Positions 1-9,360 are shown, counted from the stretch's first letter. The stretch: DNA of 64,000 nt from Oscarella lobularis (GCF_947507565.1 NC_089186.1:1054001-1118000), one strand, 5' to 3'. Made by a program: numbers and translations. The notes: generated by a model not told the origin, from the sequence alone.

Positions 1-974
1 CGTTGGAGGAAAGCTCAAAATTCCTTCGGCAGTGAGGAGCGTGCTCTTCCTTTCTTCTAAGATGTTCTTCACTTTCCTGATCCGGCTCCTTCTCTATTCG
101 ACTACAGATCTTGCAGTCCGTACAAAAAACATTGTAGTCGATCACGCAACCGGTATCATGAAGGACGACAGCTTGCAGTCCGACGTGGGACGAATGCCCG
201 CGCTTCATCCACGTTCCGTCAAAAGAGACTCTTGTGTTGAAATTAGCACTTGGGTGGATACCATTCTTTTCCCGATGATATAGTACGGCGGCCATAGCAG
301 ACTCATTGAAAACCTAGATTTTCAGACTTCATATTTGTGTTCCTTCATGGAGACATAATAATAAAGTTTACTCCATTCAACGCTTCACTGATGTGCCAGA
401 CGTGAGCGTCCCAGCTGTCACGCAATGAAGGCGGAGGCATGTCGAAGGCGGCGCAGAAGCGAACGATCGCTTGGCGACTTGTTCCCATTAGTACCGCACC
501 CGTTGAAGCTCGACGATTTAGGTCGTAGCTGGTTCCGCGGTCGCTGCCCGGTACTCTGCTCGACGAATCGAATACGAGCGTATCCTTTCTGCACGTTGTG
601 CAATGCAGACGAAGTCTGGAGCAAAGGCCTCTCCGCGACTCCGAAATTTCGTGAAGAGACAGACCGCCTTTTCCGCAAAACTTGCACGTAAGCACGGTCA
701 TCAGCGTCGAAAATATGTAATTGATATCGACTAATCGATAGCCGCTGACGGGAAAGTATGACGGTGCGGAACGCGCCGGCGGTTTCCGCTCACGCGGACG
801 AGGTGTAATTTTCCGCCCCTTATCTTCAGACGCAGAAATTCTTTTGCGATCTTTCGCGATTCGATGGAGGCGACTAATGCCACGAAAACGTTTTCGCATA
901 ATTCGATAGGGACGCGAACTGGGTGAATGAATGTGTGAACTACAGCTGGAGACAGCCTGATTCGGCAGATGCAA
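1..974 (-). pseudogene. Mutator-like transposase remnant (5' part, runs off the left edge)
   Basis: Read on the minus strand, about 345-700 encodes a Cys-rich start (CKFCGKGG, CTTCRKDT) followed by DLNRRA, FCAAFDMPPP and a tryptophan-rich stretch. About 1-310 then encodes VSFDGTWMKRGHSSHVGLQ and CVIDYNVFCTDCKIC. This order (zinc-binding pairs, then DxNRRA, MPPP and SFDGTWxKRG) is the pattern of the Mutator-like transposase domain widespread in invertebrate genomes. The two parts are in different frames with a stop near 345, so the copy is broken unless an intron covers 310-370. The 3' half lies outside the window. The family assignment is recognised from motifs and the broken state is seen directly. 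Confidence 0.72.
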
Positions 975-1013
975 TTGTCAAAATAGAACCACTCCGATTT
1001 GACAAAACCCCAT

Positions 1014-1058
1014 TGTCAATGTAGCAAATTTATTTGTGTCAATGTAGCAAATTTATTT
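1014..1058. repeat. Two tandem copies of a 23-bp AT-rich unit
   Basis: The unit beginning TGTCAATGTAGCAAATTTAT occurs at 1014-1036 and again, identical, at 1037-1058. It lies just upstream of the Mutator-like remnant on the minus strand. No function is visible; it may be part of that element's end or a simple replication duplication. Confidence 0.8.
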
Positions 1059-1210
1059 CATTCATTCATAAACAAAAGACTCGGATCTACAACTCAACTG
1101 ATGTCTCACGCTGCTGCATTAGAAAAGTTTGAAAGAGAGTGCCACGCCGCTGGGTAAGCGGAATTTCAAGACCGTGACCGTCTATGATAGCACGTCATCT
1201 CCTTTTCACA

Positions 1211-1515
1211 GCTGCAACTTCCCCCAAAAACTGAAGACGCTGCTGACAGCAAAGCTGTCAGCAGCGTCATTGAAAAAGCGGGCTGGGAGACCCGAGACAG
1301 ATCGAGAACGTCGCGCGAGGGCTTATTTGGCCCTAAAAAACGTCTTGTGGGTGAGTTCTCGCTCGCTCGCTCGCTCAATCAATCGATATCATCGTTCGAT
1401 CGAACAATTTATTTTAGTACGGCGCAAAGCTAGGACGCGAAGACGTCGCGGGCGGCTTGTTCGCGCAAAGCGGGCCAACGTACTGCTGGCCCGAAGCGCT
1501 CAAGACCGTTCTTCG
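1211..1515 (+). other. Possible two-exon gene fragment, unknown product
   Basis: After an acceptor-like TTTCACAG, a frame is open from 1211 and contains SSVIEKAGWETRDRSRTSRE and GLFGPKKRL. It ends at a GTGGGT donor-like site near 1345. A second open stretch after TATTTTAG at about 1419 reads YGAKLGREDVAGGLFAQSG and ends ALKTVLRELYP-stop at about 1515. The two join in phase 0. The sequence looks protein-like, but I recognise no family and no start codon is evident. The rest of 975-1210 shows only the tandem repeat and AT-rich sequence; 1516-2040 shows nothing convincing. Confidence 0.25.
1236..1268. repeat. Perfect 15-bp inverted repeat with 3-nt loop
   Basis: GACGCTGCTGACAGC, AAA, then its exact reverse complement. 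A stem of 15 GC-rich pairs is strong enough to form in RNA or single-stranded DNA. It lies inside the possible exon at 1211-1345, so it could be coding by chance, or a short foldback insertion. Confidence 0.75.
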
Positions 1516-2044
1516 GGAACTTTACCCCTAAGATATCAAAAGTCGCGCCGATCCCGGCGTTCGGGGACCGGCGACGTGCCAGGTGGCGTTATTGAGCATT
1601 CTAAACACAATTTACTTACCTTTTCTTCAGCGTCCGATCATCGAAGTGCGATTCGGCGACCTTCTAGAAGCTTTCGAGGCGAGGAGCGTCGCCTCAGCCA
1701 AACGTGGACATCAAGAAATATAATTATTACACAAAACACTTATCTTAGTGCCGCATTTACTCCTCCTTACCTCAAAAGATATCATTTCATGTAAAAAAAC
1801 GCCGAAAAAAGGAGAGTTTCCTTGTGTAACGCGCGCTAAATGACGTCCTGCATTCGGAAGACTGAACGTTCTGCTCGTTCCTTCACGGCAATCGGCTGTA
1901 CGTATGGGCGATGGGATAGAACATGCTCCAACGTATTTTTCAGCAAATTTTAATTTTTTCACACTTTTCTACAATATTAATATTAATATTAATCGTGTCA
2001 TCAGTTCTTTGTCGTAAGGTTTCACCCAGTAAATGTGTTTTGCG

Positions 2045-2864
2045 CTAACTGAAAATGCGGTCCGAAATGCGATAAACACTGGCTGATTTAATTAAGTTAG
2101 TTTCTATCTTGATCCATTTATATAAATAGTTCTCACTTCTGTCGTCTACACACCGAAACTCCCAAAAGTCATTGAGGTAGGGGCCGGCTTTAGATAACTG
2201 GATACTGAGTTGGGGGCCACCAGCTTCAGAAGGATTTGAGCCATTTCCGATATAGTAAGCATGTAAGCCGCGTCCGCAGTATACAAACAATGACTCCTTG
2301 CATTTGCATGTGCTTTCCTTGCTGTGATGCGCGAAAGCATTGTGGTCAAAGCGCGCAAGAGGGCCTTCTTTGAAAGGAATATATTGCCAGTCTTCGTTTT
2401 CACCGCCTTTGAATAGAGTAAGGCTTACTGGCCTTGTTGATACAAGCGGAGAAGTTAATCCGGGGTACACTTCCTGGTATCCACCAAATACTGCAACCCT
2501 GGTTTCGCAAAGACTGGTAAATGGTATTTATTATCAAGCCTTCATGCACGTTTGATGAGGAAAGCGTCGTCCATGAAGCTGTTCGCGGCGAGAAAGACCA
2601 CGTAGCGCCTAGGTAGTCAACGAAGAGTATTTGAGTTTTGGCTAGAGAAGAGTTTTCTTTTCGTCGATAAGTTGCAGCTCTTTCGGTAAGAGAAGCGTAG
2701 ACGGGCAGGGAAAGAAGAGGAAATCGTTTTGCGTTATCAGGCGAATTTGGCGCCCAGTCAGTATTCGACGTTTTTCCTACCGTTTCCCAATGACCATTTT
2801 GACCTCTTACAGTGTCACAGAATGCAACGGAATACAGAACCAACTGGAGGACGACGAGATGCAT
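2045..2864 (-). pseudogene. Secreted kelch-repeat protein, frameshifted and truncated
   Basis: The ATG at 2864 starts a hydrophobic signal-peptide-like segment (MHLVVLQLVLYSVAFC), followed by TWSFSPRTASWTTL, a typical kelch blade closing strand. The kelch reading then moves to another frame near 2480-2530. There RVAVFGGYQEVYPG and, later, PYLNDFWEF show the GG and D-x-W marks of the next blades. No GT-AG intron explains the switch, so a small indel is likely. Only about two blades remain of a propeller that needs five to seven. A related gene lies at 16.7-18.8 kb. Kelch propellers are binding modules; the ligand cannot be inferred. Confidence 0.55.
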
Positions 2865-3014
2865 GGCAGTTGTGCAGGAAAGGAAAGATTACCGGCCTAC
2901 ATATATTGACTAACGACAATGTATTGCAGATGCCCAAGAACTGTTGCAGACGCGGAATGTTTGCATTGTCTAAACTCCCGACGTTTATTAGAACACTCAG
3001 TCAAGTCATTAGTA

Positions 3015-3801
3015 CGATTGAGAGGAAGCATGATTTGATGGACATGGGCGACCAACTGCCGCTATTACTAGACCATAATATCTATAACTAGACCGCCTTC
3101 AAGGCTCTTTTTCCAGGTGTGCAGGAAGCTATTCTGATCACTCTCGTAACCAGACCCTAATATGTATGGCCAGAGCCTTCTCACAGCTGGTGTACAGCTG
3201 TGCAGCTAGGAAGCTAGTCTGGCCACTGTCTTGTGGAACCTAGTCTGGTCACTGTCTTGTGGCCAGACACTCCCTACCGCTCAACACTTACTGTAATTGA
3301 CTTGCGCTATTTATAACCTAATTTGCGAAGGAAGTCAAAGACGAGGTCAAATATTTGACCTTTCATAATCTACCCTTAAGGAAACGCTCAAACGCAAGCT
3401 ACGTACAGTACATTCGAACTCTTCTACAGACCAAAATATGGGCGGTTCAGGAAACAGCAAACCCCCCTCCATACAAGTTGACGCCAACATTTCATCGCAA
3501 GATCTCGATAAAAGTCTTCAAAAAGTATTGAATGATATGGATTATAGCCGACAGGTTGCAGTGGCTCTCTTGAACAAAACAGAATACGACCTCACATACC
3601 TCGGTATCTATTTCGATCATGGAGAACCTGGCTACACCGCGAGGGGAACACTTTCTCCTGGAAAAGGAGAGGTTTATGGCGCCCATCACGCTGCTGGCTC
3701 TGCTGTTGGAGTTGAAGCAGTGCTCGGCTACCAAATAAACAGTATCAATCGAAAGTCTCTTCAAATGCTTTTTGAAGATCCATTCACCGGCACCAATTAC
3801 T
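3015..3801 (+). repeat. 787-bp duplicated block, near-identical to 7541-8327
   Basis: From CGATTGAGAGGAAGCATG onwards the sequence matches 7541-8327 at a constant offset of 4526, with no difference that I could see over the lines compared. It carries the promoter region and the first 121 codons of the actinoporin-like gene. The 7541 copy is embedded in a complete gene, so the 3015 copy is probably the derived one. The near identity implies a recent duplication, gene conversion or an assembly artefact. No flanking terminal repeats are visible. Confidence 0.9.
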
Positions 3802-3803
3802 AG
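3438..3803 (+). pseudogene. Actinoporin-like protein, truncated duplicate
   Basis: Same start and first 121 residues as the complete gene at 7964. The frame ends at TAG (3801-3803) exactly where the duplicated block stops, so the C-terminal third is missing. That third includes the end of the aromatic membrane-contact region and the last beta strands. A TATA-like TATTTATA (3308-3315) was copied along with it, so it could still be transcribed. Without the C-terminal strands the beta-sandwich of this family could not close, so function is unlikely. Confidence 0.7.
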
Positions 3804-4220
3804 AATGAGCTAGGATCGATTCTCTTGTGGCTTTCTTAGGTAGTGGCAAATGATTTCTGGTTTCACTTTCAATTTTCACGCTTTCTCACTGCTACTACAC
3901 TAACACATGAAGCAGACGCTACAGAAACGCAAAGAGATATTAAAATGAATAAATAAATTATTGCTGTTGACGTGGCGTTACTTTTTCCGCCTCTAAATCC
4001 ACCTTACCTTATATCAGCACAGTTGGGTCCTATCCTAGCATTCGTCGGTTGTCGATACCGTCGAAGTATACGCGCGGAGAATTTTTTTCAGATGAACGAT
4101 ATTTGCGTTTGAGGCATCTACGGGTGCGCGTTTGTGCAAATCGCCGAATAAAATCGCTCAATGTCCTTCGGCGCGGGAGTGCCGCCGTTTCGCTTTCGCG
4201 AGTTTGGTTCGCGTTACAAC

Positions 4221-4612
4221 GTCGTGACGTCGTGACGTCGTGCGCGATCTCTGGACGAACTTACCTGGTTACTTGCTCGGAAGCCTCGGAAAGCCGCCAC
4301 TGGCATAGCGACGGCCCGTTTGTGAGCCGACCACCTGTGTTGCCTGCAAAATGTTTTGCAGGCAATACGGGAAACAACGCCGGTCTCGTCATCGAAGCAT
4401 TTTGCAGGCAAGGACGGTGATGCCATTTACGCAGAAATGCGCGGTCCCTATAGTTACTGCGTAATACAAACATACGGGCAGGTTCGCAAGGTAAAAGACA
4501 CCGGTTATCCGGGGACAAGTGAATTGTCCGGGTACTGGTACAAGAAACAATTTGCAGGCGTAACACCTTCTCCCGAGCCCGTTATACGGGATCAAGGGAG
4601 AAGGTCTTGTCA
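4221..4612. repeat. Region of short palindromes and repeated CRE-like motifs
   Basis: 4221-4242 holds GTCGTGAC repeated, giving overlapping TGACGTC sites. 4340-4365 is a perfect 12+2+12 hairpin (TTGCCTGCAAAA, TG, complement). TTTGCAGGCAA recurs near 4391 and a shorter version near 4550. ACCTTCTCCC (4564-4573) pairs with 4596-4605. The GAGCCGACCACC at 4324 also ends the interspersed elements at 13536 and 40615, so this may be a degraded relative of that family. 3804-4220 shows no gene. Confidence 0.5.
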
Positions 4613-4809
4613 CAGGCTAGCCAAAAACATCGAATCCCACCTCCAGGAAGAAATCCCATTTGCCCAATCCAATTTCAACCAATCGAAATACACATTATTA
4701 CACACGTCAAACAGTTATATTTGGCAGCAAGTCAAAGAAGAACGATTACGTTCTAAAAACAGCAGCATCAGCACGCAAGACTAAATCTGTTCTGATTTTC
4801 GTTCGCAGT

Positions 4810-5220
4810 TCAGCCAATAGCAATAAATGAAGCGGCCCTGTCATCGAGATAACCGTCCGATTTACCGGTGATGTATTGAAATTTGTCTTTATCGATATCG
4901 GTGATGACGGCGTTGTCCTTTGTGCTTCCGTTCGAGCTGAACGATTTCGGATACACTTGGGTAACGACGATCGCTGGCTTGGCAGAGAAAGCTGTGTGAA
5001 ACGTGACCAGGTACTTGCCTCTTGACTGCCTTATGACGGTGAAGTCAGAGCCGCTGAGAATAGAGCCATCAGTATCGATGTAGCCTCCAATAGTCGTCGT
5101 TGTCGTCGTCATTGGCTGGCAGTGAGAAATCGACGCCTCGCGATGAAGCTGTGGTTGAGCGTTGAGTGCGCGAAAGTTTTTATTGTCGAGTGATGCGCAC
5201 GTGGGGTTTTGTTTAGGCAT
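4810..5220 (-). CDS. Small protein with a bacterial/phage-like beta-strand domain, function unknown
   Basis: Single-exon frame of 136 codons. After a short N-terminus and a run of six threonines, the body alternates hydrophobic and polar residues: GGYIDTDGSILSGSDFTVIR, GKYLVTFHTAFSAKPAIVVT, DNAVITDID, and it ends RAASFIAIG. From memory, this pattern (G-x-I-x-x-D-G, then F-x-V, then G-x-Y-x-I/V-x-F, then P-A-V/I-V-V, ending F-I-A-x-G) is common in uncharacterised bacterial and phage proteins, which suggests horizontal transfer. A Met at about 5110 is an alternative start nearer the domain. There is no signal peptide. A GGAA-rich array lies immediately upstream. The role is unknown. Confidence 0.55.
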   Translation of the reverse strand: MPKQNPTCASLDNKNFRALNAQPQLHREASISHCQPMTTTTTTIGGYIDTDGSILSGSDFTVIRQSRGKYLVTFHTAFSAKPAIVVTQVYPKSFSSNGSTKDNAVITDIDKDKFQYITGKSDGYLDDRAASFIAIG

Positions 5221-5228
5221 AAATTTGG

Positions 5229-5345
5229 AAATGATGGAAGTGAAGGAAGTGAAGGAAGTTACGGAAATAAAAAAAACTGAAGGAAGCGAAGGAAGTGAAG
5301 GAAGTGAAGGAAGTGAAGGAAGTGAAGGAAGTGAAGGAAGTCATG
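5229..5345. repeat. GGAA-rich 9-bp minisatellite upstream of the 4810-5220 gene
   Basis: Units of GAAGGAAGT repeat, with degenerate copies at the left and about six regular copies between 5285 and 5341. It begins within about 10 bp of the start codon of the minus-strand gene. AGGAAGT matches the core recognised by ETS transcription factors, and GGAA arrays can act as enhancers in animals. A similar array precedes the aerolysin-like gene at 19208. The regulatory role is inference. Confidence 0.75.
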
Positions 5346-5593
5346 ATATGCAGATTATGCAAACACAAAGATATTTGCGCGGCAGCCGCCGCTCAGACGG
5401 GGGATCAGTACGCTAACGCAGCTTGGCTCATTTTTGATCCAGAAGTGGTAAAACAATTAGACAAATTAGGGGCTAGTCTACTAATTACTGCACACGTAAA
5501 GGCGACTACTAGCTTTATAGTGAAGTAGACGATAACATCGATGAGTTCATTATACTGGTGCACGTGCGTGTTTTGACCACCGCCGAAGTATCC

Positions 5594-5600
5594 TATTTAA
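5594..5600 (+). promoter_or_regulatory. TATA-like box of the borosin-like gene
   Basis: TATTTAA lies 69 bp upstream of the ATG at 5669, with an E-box-like CACGTG about 35 bp before it. Spacing would put transcription start near 5625. This is only positional support for choosing the 5669 start. Confidence 0.35.
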
Positions 5601-5668
5601 GCAGCACATTAGGGTTAGTTCCGAGTCACTTTGGTCTTGTTCTTAGTGCAGTCTTTACTGAAGAAGCG

Positions 5669-7617
5669 ATGGCGAGTCTTAAGAAACAAACTCACAGATG
5701 GTCTGCTACTTTCAAGAACGTCTCGAATGCTGCGACGAAACTGACAGGCCGCGAACAGAAATCAAAGCGTACAGGCTACTTGAGCCTGAATTCTTTATAC
5801 AAATGTTTGAAACTTTTCTTTCAGAACGCGGTTCGCTTGTTTTTGTCGGATGTGGCATCCGATGTGCATCTCAGTTCACTCAAGAAGCCATCGATTGCAT
5901 CGAACAAGCCGACAGAGTTTTCTACTGCGTTTCCGATCCGGCAACGGAAACTTATATTCGAAAGCTGAATCCGAATTCGACCGATCTCTACGTCCTCTAC
6001 GGAAACACAAAGAAGAGATACGCTACCTACGTCCAGATGTCCGAATCGTGTCTCCATTACGCTCGTCGCGGCATGAACGTCGTCGGTGTTTTCTATGGTC
6101 ATCCTGGCGTCTTCGTCTTGCCATCTCATCGTGCTGTCGAAATAGCCAACAATGAAGGTCTGTATTTGGTAGACTCCGCTTTCAGTATGACTCACCAAAG
6201 TATTTTGCCCTGCTCTTTTTCCTTCTTCTTCCTCTTGATCTAATTTTTTTCTTTTCCCTTTCCGGCTGTCGGCCGGCGCACCCAAACGTACATGCAACGT
6301 TGTGCCATTGCCCGATGGTGCTCGCCGAAAACGTTTTTTGCAGCCATGCAATCTGAAATTATGCCTTAAAGTTGCAAAACTCCTAATCAAGAGATAGAGA
6401 AACTAGCTTTTGAGGCACGCATTCCCGTAAAAATTCTTGTTTAAAAAATACTGAAGATAGGTATCATTCAGTTTAATTAAGTGAGCGCGTCCTACTTTGC
6501 TTGGCATGCAGTAGTTTCTTGATCATTTCCAGTGTAGTCTCTGCATATTGCTCCCTCTTTCTTATTCTTATTGTCTTCTTTGTCCCTCGCCGCTACTCAT
6601 TCCCGAAATCGATCAATATAGTTTTTTCAGGTATACCTGCCCGCATCCTTCCCGGCATTTCAGCCGAGGATTGCCTCGTCGCCGATCTCAACATTGATCC
6701 GTCTCTTCCCGGCATGCAAACGCTTGAAGCCACCGACTACCTTCTCCGTCGTCGCACCCTCTTGTCTGATTTGCACGTCGTCATCTGGCAGGTCGGATGC
6801 GTCGGCGACACGGGTTTCAATTTCAAAGGGTACAAGAACGAAAACTTCAGTCTACTCATCGACAGCTTGCAGAAAGTCTACGGTCCGGACTACGTCATTG
6901 TTCATTACATCTGCAATCAGTTTCCCATCTGTCGATCGCGCATCGATCACGTACCTCTGAGCGACTTTCACAAGCCGGAAATCGCCAAACAAGTCACGGG
7001 CGTTTCGACGTTCTACATTCCGCCGGCGGTCGTCTGATCCGTCGATCCCGCTCTCGCCGTCCAGTTCGGTCTCGCGGCGAGCGCGAAGAAGGCGGCAAAG
7101 TTGAAGGCAGGCAATCGAATCATCGACAGATACGGGCCGAGAGAAAAAACCGCGCTTAAAGAACTCGGATCCTGGGAACTTCCGGACGATTACAGGTTTA
7201 CTCCTGATACTCCGGGAGCCGATGCTCTCGTCAAAATGAGTCAGAACGTCAAGCTGTTTCGCGATTACGAAAAGAATCCCGACGAGTTTCTCGACAAATT
7301 GAATTTGCCTGGTTACCGCTTTCCGCTCTCGTCATCCCGGCGCAATTCGACTTGCGCTGAAACCCTCCGATGAATCTATTGCAATGCAAGCGGCGATAAA
7401 GCTTCTCGACGATCAAACCCTATCCGGTGAATTCATTGACGAAATCAAGAAGGCTCGAGCGAATAGCGAAAGTACCGAAAGTTTCGATGGAACTCTCTCA
7501 AAGTGGTGGGCTTCAAAAGGATATGCGACTTCAGTGGAATCGATTGAGAGGAAGCATGATTTGATGGACATGGGCGACCAACTGCCGCTATTACTAGACC
7601 ATAATATCTATAACTAG
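5669..7617 (+). CDS. Borosin-type alpha-N-methyltransferase homologue (tetrapyrrole-methylase fold); reading frame interrupted
   Basis: Family: SAM-dependent enzymes that N-methylate backbone amides of a peptide core, usually fused to the enzyme's own C-terminus (fungal OphMA type). Inferred exons are 5669-5768, 5825-6157 and 6631 onward; all junctions are GT-AG and phase 1, with introns of 56 and 473 bp. The first 279 codons hold the whole methylase fold: GSLVFVGCG, DRVFYCVSDPATE, KKRYATYVQM, GVFYGHPGVF, LPGISAEDC, VGCVGDTGFNF and GVSTFYIPP. The Arg/Tyr of KKRYATY and the Tyr of VFYGHPG match residues reported as catalytic in OphMA. A TGA (7035-7037) follows the last domain residue, yet the same frame continues open to 7373 with sequence like the family's clasp region (LFRDYEKNPDEFLDKLNLPG). 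A one-base shift near 7317 then leads to HPGAIRLALKP and a tail ending at 7617. So either this is a pseudogene with two lesions, or the TGA truly ends a stand-alone enzyme. An alternative start is the ATG at 5698, reading through the first intron. Assignment is strong, activity uncertain. Confidence 0.85.
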
Positions 7618-8327
7618 ACCGCCTTCAAGGCTCTTTTTCCAGGTGTGCAGGAAGCTATTCTGATCACTCTCGTAACCAGACCCTAATATGTATGGCCAGA
7701 GCCTTCTCACAGCTGGTGTACAGCTGTGCAGCTAGGAAGCTAGTCTGGCCACTGTCTTGTGGAACCTAGTCTGGTCACTGTCTTGTGGCCAGACACTCCC
7801 TACCGCTCAACACTTACTGTAATTGACTTGCGCTATTTATAACCTAATTTGCGAAGGAAGTCAAAGACGAGGTCAAATATTTGACCTTTCATAATCTACC
7901 CTTAAGGAAACGCTCAAACGCAAGCTACGTACAGTACATTCGAACTCTTCTACAGACCAAAATATGGGCGGTTCAGGAAACAGCAAACCCCCCTCCATAC
8001 AAGTTGACGCCAACATTTCATCGCAAGATCTCGATAAAAGTCTTCAAAAAGTATTGAATGATATGGATTATAGCCGACAGGTTGCAGTGGCTCTCTTGAA
8101 CAAAACAGAATACGACCTCACATACCTCGGTATCTATTTCGATCATGGAGAACCTGGCTACACCGCGAGGGGAACACTTTCTCCTGGAAAAGGAGAGGTT
8201 TATGGCGCCCATCACGCTGCTGGCTCTGCTGTTGGAGTTGAAGCAGTGCTCGGCTACCAAATAAACAGTATCAATCGAAAGTCTCTTCAAATGCTTTTTG
8301 AAGATCCATTCACCGGCACCAATTACT
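7541..8327 (+). repeat. Second copy of the 787-bp block (probable source)
   Basis: Partner of 3015-3801. It starts inside the last codons of the borosin-like reading frame and ends inside the actinoporin-like gene, so it covers the intergenic region and the promoter between them. Confidence 0.9.
7834..7841 (+). promoter_or_regulatory. TATA-like box of the actinoporin-like gene
   Basis: TATTTATA, 122 bp upstream of the ATG at 7964; copied at 3308-3315 in the duplicate. Spacing would put transcription start near 7870. Confidence 0.35.
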
Positions 8328-8512
8328 GGAACGCTGATATTGTGCAAAAAGGAGGAAGCCCCCCTAATGAAAGTGCCTACGACAATCTTCAAGGATCACA
8401 CATTGCTGCAGACGGAAAAGAAAATACCATTACGTTTGTTGACTTCAAGGTAACTGCCTCTCTGACGAATGATAGCAGTGCCAAAATGATCATTCGTGTG
8501 GAACCAGCTTGA
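7964..8512 (+). CDS. Actinoporin-like pore-forming protein, complete
   Basis: Intronless 182-residue frame, close to the roughly 175-180 residues of actinoporins. Those are water-soluble beta-sandwich proteins that bind membranes and insert an N-terminal helix to make pores. Matching landmarks in order: an N-terminal segment able to form a helix (SSQDLDKSLQKVL), RQVAVALLNKT, GSAVGVEAVLGY, LQMLFEDPF, then NYWNADIV at the place of the aromatic lipid-head contact region, YDNLQG, and a final strand AKMIIRVEP. There is no signal peptide, so the protein would be cytosolic or released otherwise. It lies 347 bp after the end of the borosin-like frame on the same strand. A polyadenylation-like AAATAAA follows at about 8763. 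Lipid preference and lytic activity are not predictable from sequence alone. Confidence 0.72.
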   Translation: MGGSGNSKPPSIQVDANISSQDLDKSLQKVLNDMDYSRQVAVALLNKTEYDLTYLGIYFDHGEPGYTARGTLSPGKGEVYGAHHAAGSAVGVEAVLGYQINSINRKSLQMLFEDPFTGTNYWNADIVQKGGSPPNESAYDNLQGSHIAADGKENTITFVDFKVTASLTNDSSAKMIIRVEPA

Positions 8513-9041
8513 AATTCTCAAGGTGCGGGATTGGTATGCACCTGACTGAGCTGCACTGCTATTTTGCGCGCTTTAGTGTGTCATTTTTTACCTCATTTTT
8601 CTGTACTATGTGAAATATATTTGTGCTTTCATGTTTGCTAAGACCTAATTGTCGCTAAGGACCGCTCATATGCAAATATTAGTGTCGATAATTTTAGCGC
8701 ACTCTCTATGGGTTATGCGTTAGGGTGAGAAAAGATTAATTAAGTTCATTCCTTATAGGCTGAAATAAACATTGTCAGGTTAACGGCTCTGCTTCCTTGA
8801 AAGTAGAATTAAACGATTTCCTCGACAGAGAATGGTATGATTTTCTATTGTACTATTCTAAGAAAAACGCAACGAACCGATACAATTAATTTCAGTCAAT
8901 GAGTAGATATGAACGCGTTATTACTAAGAACTAGACAACCGTACATTGGATCAGATAATTTACTACATTGACCAAAAAGTAAAGGCCTTAATCTAATAAA
9001 ACCAAGATTACCTTATAATCCATTGACCCGTAGCCTCTAGG
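8513..9041. other. Intergenic, AT-rich, no gene seen
   Basis: Contains the likely 3' end and polyadenylation signal of the actinoporin-like gene and otherwise stop-rich sequence in all frames. No repeat partner in the window was noticed. Confidence 0.6.
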
Positions 9042-9360
9042 CAGTGTTCTGCCCACGTTGGACGGCGGTGGACGCCTGCGTCCACTGATGCAGTTTGGCG
9101 TCCAGCGCTGCACCGTGGGCGTCCACCGAATTTTAATAATGATTAAAGCGCAGAGACTGCGAGAGAGATGTAATAGTTACCAGTTTTGCCGTCTGTTTGA
9201 CCCAGAGAGAGGATAACTTAGAACTTAGTTAGAATTTAGTAACATAAGAATGATTAAGGAGTAATGAAAAACTTTCAAAGGACACGCCCCCTAAAAATGT
9301 TTCGGGAGCTCCGCCCCCGAGCCCCCGTTTACCCCTAACTTCTCTATAAGCAGAACACTG
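9042..9360. mobile_element. hAT-like MITE, 319 bp, 6-bp target duplication
   Basis: Ends are CAGTGTTCTGC and its exact complement GCAGAACACTG. They are bounded directly by TCTAGG on both sides (9036-9041 and 9361-9366). The CAGTG start is typical of hAT-type elements. The interior has no coding capacity but carries GGGAGCTCCGCCCCCGAGCC near the right end. It would need a transposase from elsewhere. Confidence 0.8.

Noticed and set aside
1129-1794. 221-codon plus-strand frame
   Set aside because: Arg/Ser-rich and low in information; better exon candidates lie in another frame of the same stretch.
5162-5416. Frame encoding repeated EGS or KEV units
   Set aside because: It is the translation of the GGAA minisatellite and not a protein gene.
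5343-5528. Small 61-codon frame ending KATTSFIVK
   Set aside because: Looks mildly protein-like but has no homology that I recognise, no splice context and starts at the edge of the minisatellite.
7035-7037. TGA as selenocysteine codon
   Set aside because: No SECIS-like hairpin was evident downstream, the family has no Cys/Sec at this place and a second lesion follows.
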